A program made the translations under genes and the position numbers. The notes beneath the pieces are model-generated. The model ran no database searches, had not been told where the DNA came from, and was given only the letters and a program-made list of their open reading frames with translations. A stretch of 32,744 bases of DNA from IMG/VR virus record IMGVR_UViG_3300010354_006898, positions 1 through 32,744 of that record, one strand, 5' to 3'. Origin of the DNA: a virus. Shown here piece by piece: positions 15,675 to 23,671 of this stretch (position 1 is its first letter; the number at the start of each line of letters is the position of its first letter).

Positions 15675-15681
15675 ATTTCTA

Positions 15682-16785
15682 ATGAATGATTTACTAAAAG
15701 AGGCAATAGCCGATGCTAAAGCAGTTCGTGAGATTGCACTTGCAAATGCGAAACTTGCTTTGGAAGAAGCTATGACACCTAGACTCCAATCTATGTTGTC
15801 TCAAAAACTTGCTGAAGAAGCAGAAGGTGATGAAGAAGAAAAATCTGTTGAAGAAGATTATGGAAACGATTGGTTTGAAGAAGAACCCGGTTCTGTATCT
15901 GAAACAGAAGATGAAGAACCTGCTGTTGAAGAAGGTGAGGGAGAAGAAGACCACACAGATGAAAAGTCAGTAGACACGGCTGAAGATGACATTGACATTG
16001 AAGAATTGTTTGGTGAAGCTGATGATGAAGAAGAAGCACCTGCAAAAGAAATGGATGAAGCCGATGACGAAGAAATTGACGAAGATTTAATGGAAATTAT
16101 ACGTCAATTAGAAGAAGACATTGATTCATCCGGTATTGGAACAGGTGACAATAAGAAACCATCACCAGTTGCTTCCGATGATAGTACCGAAGACAAAGCG
16201 GAAAAACTTGTTCAACTTGTAAACGAAGAAGATGAAGATGAAGACATCAAAGAAATGATGCGTTCTATTCGTGAAGAAGATGAAGAAGAATCTAAAAAAG
16301 AAAAGGTAGAGGAAGCAGAAGATGAAGATGAAGATACCGTAGATATTAAAGAAATTTTACGTGCTCTTCGTGAAGAAGATGAAGAAGAAAAAGTTGACGA
16401 AGCTGAAGAAGAAAAAGAAAAAGAAATGGCAGAAGCTAAACTACGTGAAGCATATGCTGTTATTACTTTCTTACGTTCAAAAATCAACGAAGTCAATCTT
16501 TTGAACTCTAAATTGCTTTTCTCAAACAAATTGTTCAAAAAACATTCATTGACAGAGAAACAAAAAATTACGGTCATTGAAAACTTTGACCGTGCGTCCA
16601 GCTTGCGTGAAGTAAAATTGGTTTATGCAACCCTTTCAGAGGCATTAAAATCTGCTAAAATAAATGCTAAGCCGTTGAAAGAGTCATTTGCAAGCAAACC
16701 TATTGCAAGCACTCGCCCAAAAACAATCATCAATGAAGGTGATGACATGGCGAATCGTTTACGTAAATTAGCAGGTTTAAAATAA
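15682..16785 (+). CDS. Acidic prohead scaffolding protein (T4 gp22-like position)
   Basis: The 367-residue protein has a helical N-terminus (MNDLLKEAIADAKAVREIAL), a long Glu/Asp-rich centre (about residues 50-255), and a conserved helical C-terminal domain (SKINEVNLLNSKLLFSNKL and ASSLREVKLVYATLSEAL). It ends with MANRLRKLAGLK. The centre contains repeats of the type DIKEMMRSIREEDEEE at residue 188 and DIKEILRALREEDEEE at 221, with weaker copies earlier. Extreme acidity, coiled-coil character and position just before the capsid gene identify it as the prohead core scaffold, expected to be degraded by the gp21-like protease. It shares the upstream motif at 15559 with the capsid gene. Confidence 0.82.
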   Translation: MNDLLKEAIADAKAVREIALANAKLALEEAMTPRLQSMLSQKLAEEAEGDEEEKSVEEDYGNDWFEEEPGSVSETEDEEPAVEEGEGEEDHTDEKSVDTAEDDIDIEELFGEADDEEEAPAKEMDEADDEEIDEDLMEIIRQLEEDIDSSGIGTGDNKKPSPVASDDSTEDKAEKLVQLVNEEDEDEDIKEMMRSIREEDEEESKKEKVEEAEDEDEDTVDIKEILRALREEDEEEKVDEAEEEKEKEMAEAKLREAYAVITFLRSKINEVNLLNSKLLFSNKLFKKHSLTEKQKITVIENFDRASSLREVKLVYATLSEALKSAKINAKPLKESFASKPIASTRPKTIINEGDDMANRLRKLAGLK

Positions 16786-16803
16786 CAAATTAAGGATATT
16801 AAA

Positions 16804-18438
16804 ATGAGTATACAATCACTTTTAGGCGCTACCAACAATCCCCATAAGCGTCTTATCGAAGAAAATAAAGGTGTTGTTAAGAAGTGGGAAAAATCAGGTC
16901 TTCTTGACAATGTAAAAAATGATTACGAAAAGAACTCTATTGCAATTCTTCTCGAAAATCAAGCAAAACAACTTATCGAAGAATCAAATCGTACAGGTAC
17001 AGCAGCTGGTGCAGAAGAATGGGCTGGCGTTGCACTTCCATTGGTTCGCCGTATTTTCTCTGAAATTGCTGCGAAAGATTTTGTTTCTGTTCAACCAATG
17101 AACTTGCCTTCCGGTCTTGTTTTCTATTTGGATTTCAAGTATGGTACAGGTCAACCTGGCTTTACAACGGGTGCAGGTAGAACATCACAAGCTGATTCCG
17201 TATTCGGTGTAACTGGCAAAGATGCAAAAGATGCTGATCCTGAGGGCGGTCTTTATGGTGCAGGTCGTTTTGGTTATTCAATTAACGAAGCATCCGTAAC
17301 TGGTTTGGCACTCGGTGCTACAGCAAATGCAACAGATTTTGCTACTGGTTCAGTATCAACATCATCACCTTCATTATATCAACATGATACAGAATTTGAA
17401 AATGCTTATGCTACTGCTCTTGCAGCTGGTAATATCATTACAATCACAGTATCATCTGCTGCCATTACTGATGCAGATTATGAAGGAGTACGTGCATTTA
17501 CAGTAACAGGTACAAACATTGCAGAATATTTCCCTCAATACACAACAAGTGCAAATGATAACTCAACAGTTACATTTGTTGCTAGAAAAACTGGTACACC
17601 AGCTGCTGTTGCTGTAAAATATTCTAAGCAACCTCTTGCTTATGACCGTGGTGATTTTGAAGATAAAGGTTCATCTCTTGACATTCCAGAAATCAATTTA
17701 GAATTGCGTTCAGAGTCTATCGTTGCTAAAACACGTAAGTTGAAGGCAGTATGGACACCTGAATTTGCACAAGACTTGAATGCTTACCATTCAATTGATG
17801 CTGAGGCAGAATTGACATCAATGTTGTCAGAGTATATTTCACAAGAAATTGACCTCGAAATTCTTGATATGTTGATTAAGAATGCACAAACAACAGAAAG
17901 ATGGTCAGCTCGTATTGGTCGTACATATGATGCTTCAACTGGTGCATTTGGTGATTATGCTACAAACCAAGCCGCTGCTTCTGCATTTAACCAACAAACA
18001 TGGTTCCAAACACTTGGCACAAAAATTCAAAAAGTATCAAACGTAATTCATCAGAAAACACTTCGTGGTGGTGCAAACTTCCTCGTATGTTCTCCACAAG
18101 TTGCTACACTTCTTGAATCAATGCCTGGCTATGCAGTTGATGGTGAAGGTATGAAATTCGCAATGGGTGTTCAGAAAGTTGGTCAATTGAATGGCCGTAT
18201 CACAGTCTATAAGAATCCTTATATGCTCGAGAATCAAATTCTCGTAGGTTTCCGTGGTGCTCAATTCCTCGAAACCGGTGCTGTGTATGCCCCATACATT
18301 CCACTTGTAATGACACCATTGGTATACGATCCAACGAACTTCACACCAAGAAAAGGCGTGATGACTCGTTATGCGAAGAAGATTGTTCGTCCAGAGTTCT
18401 ATGGTCTTATCCAAATTGATTCTCTCGGTGACATCTAA
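16804..18438 (+). CDS. Major capsid protein (T4 gp23-like)
   Basis: The 544-residue HK97-fold capsid protein has hallmarks GVALPLVRRIFSEIAAKDFV and VQPMNLPSGLVFYLDFKYG (75-114) and a Pro-rich C-terminal stretch ending FYGLIQIDSLGDI. The N-terminal 60 residues are helical and charged; LIEES at 57-61 fits the T4-type protease consensus, so residues 1 to about 60 are probably removed. A Thr/Ser-rich insertion (about residues 165-280) interrupts the core and may be surface exposed. It follows the scaffold after 18 bases with AAGGA before the ATG. The gene looks less AT-rich than its neighbours, with frequent CGT, CTC and GGT codons, as expected for very high expression. A strong terminator follows. 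Confidence 0.95.
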   Translation: MSIQSLLGATNNPHKRLIEENKGVVKKWEKSGLLDNVKNDYEKNSIAILLENQAKQLIEESNRTGTAAGAEEWAGVALPLVRRIFSEIAAKDFVSVQPMNLPSGLVFYLDFKYGTGQPGFTTGAGRTSQADSVFGVTGKDAKDADPEGGLYGAGRFGYSINEASVTGLALGATANATDFATGSVSTSSPSLYQHDTEFENAYATALAAGNIITITVSSAAITDADYEGVRAFTVTGTNIAEYFPQYTTSANDNSTVTFVARKTGTPAAVAVKYSKQPLAYDRGDFEDKGSSLDIPEINLELRSESIVAKTRKLKAVWTPEFAQDLNAYHSIDAEAELTSMLSEYISQEIDLEILDMLIKNAQTTERWSARIGRTYDASTGAFGDYATNQAAASAFNQQTWFQTLGTKIQKVSNVIHQKTLRGGANFLVCSPQVATLLESMPGYAVDGEGMKFAMGVQKVGQLNGRITVYKNPYMLENQILVGFRGAQFLETGAVYAPYIPLVMTPLVYDPTNFTPRKGVMTRYAKKIVRPEFYGLIQIDSLGDI

Positions 18439-18460
18439 ACCGTATTGGGTTAGTGAAAAT

Positions 18461-18497
18461 AAAGGAGTGAGATTTTCTCACTCCTTTTTTGTTTTTT
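18461..18497 (+). terminator. Rho-independent terminator after the capsid gene
   Basis: A perfect 12-bp stem, AAAGGAGTGAGA (18461-18472) and TCTCACTCCTTT (18476-18487), has a TTT loop and is followed by a T-rich tract to about 18497. It is the strongest hairpin in the window. Confidence 0.9.
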
Positions 18498-18511
18498 GTA
18501 AAAATATAATA

Positions 18512-18522
18512 ATTATTTATAC
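18512..18522 (+). promoter_or_regulatory. ATATTTAT-like motif copy 6 (putative phage promoter)
   Basis: ATTATTTATAC lies 15 bases after the capsid terminator and 39 bases before ATG 18551. It deviates from the core by one base (TTATTTAT). Confidence 0.5.
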
Positions 18523-18550
18523 TATGTATGAATACTAATTCGGAGTTACC

Positions 18551-19249
18551 ATGAAAAAACAAACTAAAAATCAAATGATGAATAAAAAATTAGAGAGTTT
18601 GATTGTAGAAGAAATAAAAAAACAAATGTTAAAAGAAGAAGGTGAATTGGATAAAATGGAAAATGAGTTTCAATCCATATTAAAATCTATTGTACCTGAT
18701 TTAAAATCACAAGAATCAGAACTTCAAAAAAAACAAGGTGACGAAGAACAAATCAAAAATGCATTAAGAAAAGCACCCGAATTGGCAAAAGTTATTGATG
18801 GAAAATTTAAAAGACAAGAAGCAAAAAAAGGAAAAGTAAACGAAATTGATGCAATTTTCTTTGTTGGTCTTGCATTAGCATTACCAAAAATTGCAGAAAT
18901 ATCCGCAAACATAATAGAAAAATTGATAAAGAGATTAGGTGGTGGTGATAAATCTAAAATTGCAGAATTTTTAAGAACAAGTGCAGATAAATTACATCAT
19001 ACTTATTTAAAAATAGTTAAGATTGCATTATTAGCAATACCGGAGTTTAGAAAAGCGGATAAAGACGTACAAGATAAAGTTGCAGAAGTTGTTTTTACTT
19101 TAATAATAGCTGGTCTTGCTGTTTATTCCGGATATAGTGCAGTTAAAGCCGGTGTATCAACATTGGGTGCATTAGAGGGAGCAATGGCCGCCATAAAAAG
19201 TAATGAGGTAATGCAATTTCTCTCAAAACAATTTGCATCACTTGCTTAA
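18551..19249 (+). CDS. Hydrophobic phage protein of unknown function, possibly virion-internal
   Basis: The 232-residue product has a charged, Lys/Glu-rich helical N-terminal half (1-95) and a C-terminal half with two hydrophobic stretches: about residues 100-121 (AIFFVGLALALPKIAEIS) and about 178-215 (VVFTLIIAGLAVYSGYSAVK then an Ala/Gly-rich helix). GGAG at 18542-18545 gives a 5-base spacer. It is a single-gene unit, with a motif in front and terminators on both sides. I do not recognise the family. Location next to the capsid gene suggests an internal or head-associated protein, but a membrane protein is equally possible. Confidence 0.6.
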   Translation: MKKQTKNQMMNKKLESLIVEEIKKQMLKEEGELDKMENEFQSILKSIVPDLKSQESELQKKQGDEEQIKNALRKAPELAKVIDGKFKRQEAKKGKVNEIDAIFFVGLALALPKIAEISANIIEKLIKRLGGGDKSKIAEFLRTSADKLHHTYLKIVKIALLAIPEFRKADKDVQDKVAEVVFTLIIAGLAVYSGYSAVKAGVSTLGALEGAMAAIKSNEVMQFLSKQFASLA

Positions 19250-19273
19250 AAATAACAAAATAAATTTTAATAT

Positions 19274-19298
19274 AGGGTGATATTTGTCACCCTTTTTT
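19274..19298 (+). terminator. Rho-independent terminator after the hydrophobic protein gene
   Basis: A 7-bp stem, AGGGTGA (19274-19280) and TCACCCT (19287-19293), has a 6-base loop and is followed directly by TTTTT. Confidence 0.85.
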
Positions 19299-19308
19299 AT
19301 TTCATAAA

Positions 19309-19319
19309 TGCTATTTATT
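19309..19319 (+). promoter_or_regulatory. ATATTTAT-like motif copy 7 (putative phage promoter)
   Basis: TGCTATTTATT lies 11 bases after a terminator and only about 13 bases before ATG 19324. The core deviates at one base (CTATTTAT). The following gene has no Shine-Dalgarno site, so its message may be nearly leaderless. Confidence 0.4.
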
Positions 19320-19323
19320 ACAA

Positions 19324-19923
19324 ATGGAAGAATTGATAAATTATACAGACATCATTAAACTTGGAGTGTCTAGTTTGGCGACTCTTTTGGGAGTATTTTT
19401 GTCCTGGTATTTGAAATACAAATATGGTGAATATAAACAAAGAAAAATTGAAAGAGAAATATCAAATTCCAAACTCATACAAACAATCCTCGATCAACTG
19501 CTAGAAGAATACTCTTGTCAGAGAGTTTTTATATTACAAAGACACAACGGCGGTAAATATCAAACTGGTAAATCTATGAATAAACTTTCTACTTCCTTTG
19601 AATCATTAGAAGAAGGAGTAAGTACGGAGTTTATACAATATCAAAATTTACCTATGTCTTTATATTCAAATTTTGTTGAAGATGTTAGCAAACATAAAGC
19701 AATTTATTCAACAGTAGAAGACATATCAGATTTAATAACAAAGGCATTTTTTACACAAAGAGGAACAAAATCGGCAACAGTATATCCAATAAAAAAATCA
19801 CAAGAATTGATTGGTTTGATTGGATTTGAATGGACTCATACTTCTGAAAACTTTGGTGAAGTAATAGTACAAGTTCAAGAAGATGTTAAAACAATAAGTG
19901 AAACACTCTCAAAACTATTGTAG
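19324..19923 (+). CDS. Membrane-anchored GAF-like domain protein
   Basis: The 199-residue product has one N-terminal membrane helix (about 10-31, IIKLGVSSLATLLGVFLSWYL) followed by basic residues, so the rest would face the cytoplasm. Residues 60-199 read like a GAF/PAS-type sensor fold: RVFILQRHNGG, a central helical part, then SATVYPIKKSQELIGLIGFEW as the final strands, and a terminal helix. Ligand and partner are unknown. Its end overlaps the GGAG Shine-Dalgarno site of phoH, so the two are probably co-expressed. The fold assignment is from sequence pattern only. Confidence 0.5.
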   Translation: MEELINYTDIIKLGVSSLATLLGVFLSWYLKYKYGEYKQRKIEREISNSKLIQTILDQLLEEYSCQRVFILQRHNGGKYQTGKSMNKLSTSFESLEEGVSTEFIQYQNLPMSLYSNFVEDVSKHKAIYSTVEDISDLITKAFFTQRGTKSATVYPIKKSQELIGLIGFEWTHTSENFGEVIVQVQEDVKTISETLSKLL

Positions 19924-19931
19924 GAGTTTAT

Positions 19932-20663
19932 ATGACACTCGATAATAATTCAAATGAAATAAATGAAAATGATGTTAATGGGTTTGAAACAAATGGAATA
20001 AAAAAAGGAAGAAAAACTATAAAAAATAAAATACAATTTCAATTATCCTTAAATGAAGAACAAAAAGAAGTAAAATCTAAGGCATTACAAGATACTGTTT
20101 CTGTTTTTTTGGGTAAAGCTGGTTCTGGTAAAACTCTTTTGGCCACACAAATAGCATTAGAATATCTTTTTTACCGTGAGGTAGATAGAATAATAATTAC
20201 AAGACCAACTGTATCGAATGAAGATTTGGGATTTCTTCCAGGAAACATAAAAGAAAAAATGGATCCTTGGTTATCACCCATACAAGCAAATATGCATATG
20301 TTGTATAGTAAAGAAAAGATTGAAAAACTAACACAAGAAGAAAAAATAGAGATTGCACCTATCTCCTTTCTTCGTGGCAGAACGTTTGTTAATGCATGTG
20401 TAATAGTTGATGAATCACAGAATGTAACAAAGACACAAATGGAAATGGTATTGTCTCGTTTGGGTGTAAATTCAAAAATGATTTTAACCGGCGATGCTGG
20501 TCAAATAGATTTGAAACAGAAAAAAGATTCTGGATTACCATATTTATTTGATATGAAGGATAAGATTAACGGATTAGGTGTATATGAGTTAAAAACAAAC
20601 CATAGACATCCAATAGTTGATAGTATATTAAAATATTTTGACGATAACAAAACAGAGAAGTAA
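19932..20663 (+). CDS. phoH: PhoH-like ATPase
   Basis: The 243-residue protein has Walker A GKAGSGKT (61-68), the PhoH phrase IIITRPTVSNEDLGFLPGNI (87-106), Walker B VIVDESQN (157-164), a sensor-type LTGDAGQIDL segment and a terminal TNHRHPIV (arginine-finger region). PhoH proteins are frequent in marine phages and are predicted P-loop ATPases or RNA helicases of unclear role. GGAG at 19923-19926 overlaps the preceding stop. The gene ends directly against the ATG of the neck protein, showing it belongs to the structural transcription unit. Confidence 0.93.
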   Translation: MTLDNNSNEINENDVNGFETNGIKKGRKTIKNKIQFQLSLNEEQKEVKSKALQDTVSVFLGKAGSGKTLLATQIALEYLFYREVDRIIITRPTVSNEDLGFLPGNIKEKMDPWLSPIQANMHMLYSKEKIEKLTQEEKIEIAPISFLRGRTFVNACVIVDESQNVTKTQMEMVLSRLGVNSKMILTGDAGQIDLKQKKDSGLPYLFDMKDKINGLGVYELKTNHRHPIVDSILKYFDDNKTEK

Positions 20664-21794
20664 ATGACAGATATTCCAATTTGGCCAGGATCATCAAGTT
20701 TTTCACCAGGCGAAACACCGTTTGGATTCTATGATGCCGATCCAACATTTCAAGTAGATGCAGACCATGTTGCAAATTGGTGTGCTAAAAGATTGGGTTA
20801 TCCACTCGTTGATATTGAATTACAAGATGTAAATTTTTATGCTTGTTTTGAAGAAGCAGTATCGGAATATTCAAATCAAGTAAATCAATTTAATATACAA
20901 CAAAATCTTTTAAGTTTAATTGGTACACCAACGAGTAATAATTTAACGCACAGAAATATATCGCCAAATCTTGGTGGTGTAATTCAAATTGCAACAGAAT
21001 ACGGTGTAGATACTTTTACAAATGGTAATGTTAATTTTTATAGTGCATCAATAGATATTGTTCCTGGTGATCAAAATTATGACTTAAATCTTTTGATTAG
21101 AGATGTACATGCACCAACCGGTTCAATAGAAATAAAAAGAGTACATCATTATTCACCACCGGCTGCAATGCGTTTTTACGATCCTTATTTGGGAAATCAA
21201 GCGATGCTTGACACATTTGGATTTGGTGCGTATTCAACTGGTGTATCATTTATGTTAATGCCAATGTATGCAGATTTACTTCGTGTTCAAGCAATTGAAT
21301 TTAATGATTTAATGCGTAAATCATCATTTTCTTTTGAGATATTAAATAACAAATTGCGTATATTTCCAATTCCTGTAAAATCTTTTAAACTTTGGATAGA
21401 GTATGTTATTAAAGAAGAAAGAAACAATCCTTTAAAATATCCAAGTGGACAAGTTTCTGATATGTCAAATGCACCTTATGATTTTATGAATTATGATAAT
21501 ATAAATTCTGTTGGTAAGACATGGATATACAGTTTTGCACTAGCATTAGCAAAAGAAACATTAGGATATATTCGTGGAAAATATAGTGCAATTCCAATTC
21601 CAAATGGAGAAACAACATTAAATGCAGCAGATTTATTAGCTGCAGCTACTGCAGAAAAAACTGCTTTGATAGCTGAATTGCGTGAGATACTTGATACAAC
21701 AACCCGTGCAAAATTATTGGAAGCAAAAAAAGCTGAAGTAGATAATTTGAATGGTACGTTGGTTGGTAGTCCTTTACTAATTTATGTTGGATAA
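20664..21794 (+). CDS. Neck protein (T4 gp13-like)
   Basis: The 376-residue product starts on the base after the phoH stop. Its N-terminus, FGFYDADPTFQVDADHVANW then CAKRLGYPLVDIELQD, followed by FYACFEEAVSEYSNQVNQF, is the conserved opening of gp13-type neck proteins in T4-like phages. The middle is beta-rich (DQNYDLNLLIRDV; KRVHHYSPPAAMRF). A second conserved part contains NSVGKTWIYSFALALAKETLG then IRGKYSAIPIPNGE. gp13 joins the head to the tail with gp14 after packaging. Position before the gp14/gp15-like genes supports this. Confidence 0.87.
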   Translation: MTDIPIWPGSSSFSPGETPFGFYDADPTFQVDADHVANWCAKRLGYPLVDIELQDVNFYACFEEAVSEYSNQVNQFNIQQNLLSLIGTPTSNNLTHRNISPNLGGVIQIATEYGVDTFTNGNVNFYSASIDIVPGDQNYDLNLLIRDVHAPTGSIEIKRVHHYSPPAAMRFYDPYLGNQAMLDTFGFGAYSTGVSFMLMPMYADLLRVQAIEFNDLMRKSSFSFEILNNKLRIFPIPVKSFKLWIEYVIKEERNNPLKYPSGQVSDMSNAPYDFMNYDNINSVGKTWIYSFALALAKETLGYIRGKYSAIPIPNGETTLNAADLLAAATAEKTALIAELREILDTTTRAKLLEAKKAEVDNLNGTLVGSPLLIYVG

Positions 21795-21798
21795 TTAA

Positions 21799-22323
21799 AT
21801 GCCATTATTTCACGGAAGCAGAGATGCAGGATTGATTCATAAGTTTAACATGGAACTTGTAAATGATATTATAGATACAGAAGTTGCAATCTATAAACTA
21901 TCATTGGAGGACACAAAAACAAACATATACAATGAATCGGATAAAAAAGTGTATTACACACCTATAAAAATATCGGCATTGATAGATTACCAAGCACAGG
22001 CATATGAAGGAACAGAATTTGGTCAAGATTATCAACAAGTTTGTAACTTTGGATTTGTTAGAGAATATCTAAAAGAAGCAGATATTTTAGTAGAAGTTGG
22101 TGATGTGATTGAATATAATGGAGAATGGTGGGAAGTAGATGGTATTCAAGAAACACAATACTTTGGTGGTAAGAATCCAGATTACTCTTTTGCAGGAGAA
22201 AAATGGGGTCATAATGTTTCTATAATAGCAAGTACACACTTGACAAGACGTTCAAGAATACACGTTGAAGAATTTAGACCTCCAGTAATAAATAATACAA
22301 ATGATTTACCGAGCAACATATAA
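21799..22323 (+). CDS. Neck/tail-connector protein (T4 gp14-like position)
   Basis: The 174-residue product begins MPLFHGSRDAGLIHKFNMEL and has the patterns YYTPIKISALIDYQAQAYEG and EVGDVIEYNGEWWEVDGIQE, typical of the small neck protein following gp13 in far-T4 genomes. The beta-barrel-like VGDVIEYNGEWWEV segment is also usual in head-tail connectors of other phages. The assignment to gp14 rests on gene order and general pattern more than on a unique motif. It starts 4 bases after the gp13 stop, and its stop overlaps the next ATG by one base. Confidence 0.7.
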   Translation: MPLFHGSRDAGLIHKFNMELVNDIIDTEVAIYKLSLEDTKTNIYNESDKKVYYTPIKISALIDYQAQAYEGTEFGQDYQQVCNFGFVREYLKEADILVEVGDVIEYNGEWWEVDGIQETQYFGGKNPDYSFAGEKWGHNVSIIASTHLTRRSRIHVEEFRPPVINNTNDLPSNI

Positions 22324-23201
22324 TGAAAAATTCTATAAAATATAGAGTTCCACCCATACGAAGAACACGTGATTCCTTTATAGATGATGCAAATTCACAA
22401 GCAAATCCTAGAATAGATTTAGGAAAGGCACGGGACAGTCAAATTCGTAGAGATAAAGACAAGGTAAGAAGTCTTGGCATAACTCTTTATGATATTGATT
22501 TTGCTGTTAAATCATTTATTGATCAAAAAATGCAATTAAAAGTTGAAGATGGCAGTGATTATATTACTGTACCAACGATATATGCTAATGCAGAAAAATG
22601 GGCATCAATACAAAAAGATGGTTTCCTAAAAGATAAAAAAGGAAAAACACTTGCTCCCTTAATAACATTCCGTAGGTCAGGAATAAATATTGTTCCTGAA
22701 ATGCGCAGAAATAAAGTCGCTAATACTGATCAGATAAATTACATAATGAAACAACAGTATAGTGCAGTAACACCGTATAATAGATTTAGTATTCAATATG
22801 AAAAACAAAAACCTTATGAATATTATTCTACACCTGTACCAGATTATGTTGATGTTACATACGATTTTATTATTTGGTGTGAATACCAAACACAATTGAA
22901 TTATGTAGTAGAAAGTTTTATATTCTACGGTGGTCAATCATTTGGAGAAAGAAACTTTTTTAAATTTGCAACAAATATAGAATCATTAACAATGGAAGAT
23001 AGTAACACAACTGGTCAAGACAGATTAGTTCGTGCTAATTTTCAATTAACAGTACATGGTTATCTTGTACCAAAAGAAATTGCTAATAAAGCATCAACAA
23101 ACCGAATAGTTACTCCTAATAAAATTCAATTTGTAGCTGAAACATTTACTGATATAAATGATGTTTTAGAAGAAGAAAATCGTAGAAATAGACTACCATA
23201 A
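22323..23201 (+). CDS. Tail sheath stabiliser / tail completion protein (T4 gp15-like)
   Basis: The 292-residue product resembles T4 gp15. It has an early IDQKMQLKVEDGSDYITVPT then IYANAEKW segment (gp15: IRVPITYAS), PLITFRRSGINIVPEM, a central VTYDFIIWCEYQTQLNYVVE (gp15: YELSIFTRYEDDM), and a late FQLTVHGYLVPKEIANK (gp15: FEVNGWMYP). gp15 caps the tail tube and last sheath ring and binds the neck. It overlaps the preceding gene by one base and precedes the sheath and tube genes, as in T4. The N-terminal 60 residues are basic and not matched. Confidence 0.72.
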   Translation: MKNSIKYRVPPIRRTRDSFIDDANSQANPRIDLGKARDSQIRRDKDKVRSLGITLYDIDFAVKSFIDQKMQLKVEDGSDYITVPTIYANAEKWASIQKDGFLKDKKGKTLAPLITFRRSGINIVPEMRRNKVANTDQINYIMKQQYSAVTPYNRFSIQYEKQKPYEYYSTPVPDYVDVTYDFIIWCEYQTQLNYVVESFIFYGGQSFGERNFFKFATNIESLTMEDSNTTGQDRLVRANFQLTVHGYLVPKEIANKASTNRIVTPNKIQFVAETFTDINDVLEEENRRNRLP

Positions 23202-23251
23202 TATAATAATTTGATTTTATTTTGTAAAAACGTCATTCTGCAAAAAATGGC

Positions 23252-23262
23252 ACATATTTATA
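23252..23262 (+). promoter_or_regulatory. ATATTTAT motif copy 8 (putative phage promoter)
   Basis: ACATATTTATA lies in the 102-base gap after the gp15-like gene, 52 bases before ATG 23304. Confidence 0.6.
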
Positions 23263-23303
23263 TTTGTTAATCAATTTTAATTACTAAATTATGAGGTTTT
23301 ATT

Positions 23304-23621
23304 ATGTCTGAAACAGTAGAAACTCCGGTAGATATTGAAGAAAAAACGTCACAAACGGTTTCGGAAGAAGATATTGAAAGAGTTAAAGAGTTACGAACTA
23401 AATATGCAACAACAACTGCCCAAATTGGTCAACTTGAAATTGAATTGCATATATCAAAAAAGAGAGTAACTGATCTCGAAAAATTAAGAGAAAGTTTGTT
23501 AGATAACTATGTTAAATTACAAACAGAAGAACAAAATTTAGTTAAAGAATTGAATGAAAAATACGGTGATGGTTTACTTGATCTAGAAGCAAATAGATTT
23601 GTACCCGCACCTACTGTTTAA
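23304..23621 (+). CDS. Small coiled-coil protein of unknown function
   Basis: The 105-residue product has an acidic N-terminus, then a coiled coil from about residue 20 to 90 with regular hydrophobic spacing (QIGQLEIELHISKKRVTDLE), and a short tail ending FVPAPTV. Small coiled-coil genes just before the sheath gene occur in other distant T4 relatives, but I know no function. It may be a tail assembly or scaffold-type helper. ATGAGG precedes the ATG at suitable spacing. Confidence 0.6.
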   Translation: MSETVETPVDIEEKTSQTVSEEDIERVKELRTKYATTTAQIGQLEIELHISKKRVTDLEKLRESLLDNYVKLQTEEQNLVKELNEKYGDGLLDLEANRFVPAPTV

Positions 23622-23671
23622 AAATTAACGTTTTTACTTTGTCTTGATTATATCATTTTCTGGAGAAAATA

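Noticed and set aside
15643-15681. N-terminal extension of the scaffold protein from an upstream alternative start
   Set aside because: GGAG at 15671-15674 and ATG 15682 form a proper start, and the extra residues do not look like part of a scaffold helix.
20540-20547. ATATTTAT inside phoH as a further promoter
   Set aside because: It lies in the coding sequence for PYLFDM with no start codon for a gene at the expected distance; it is one chance match in AT-rich sequence.
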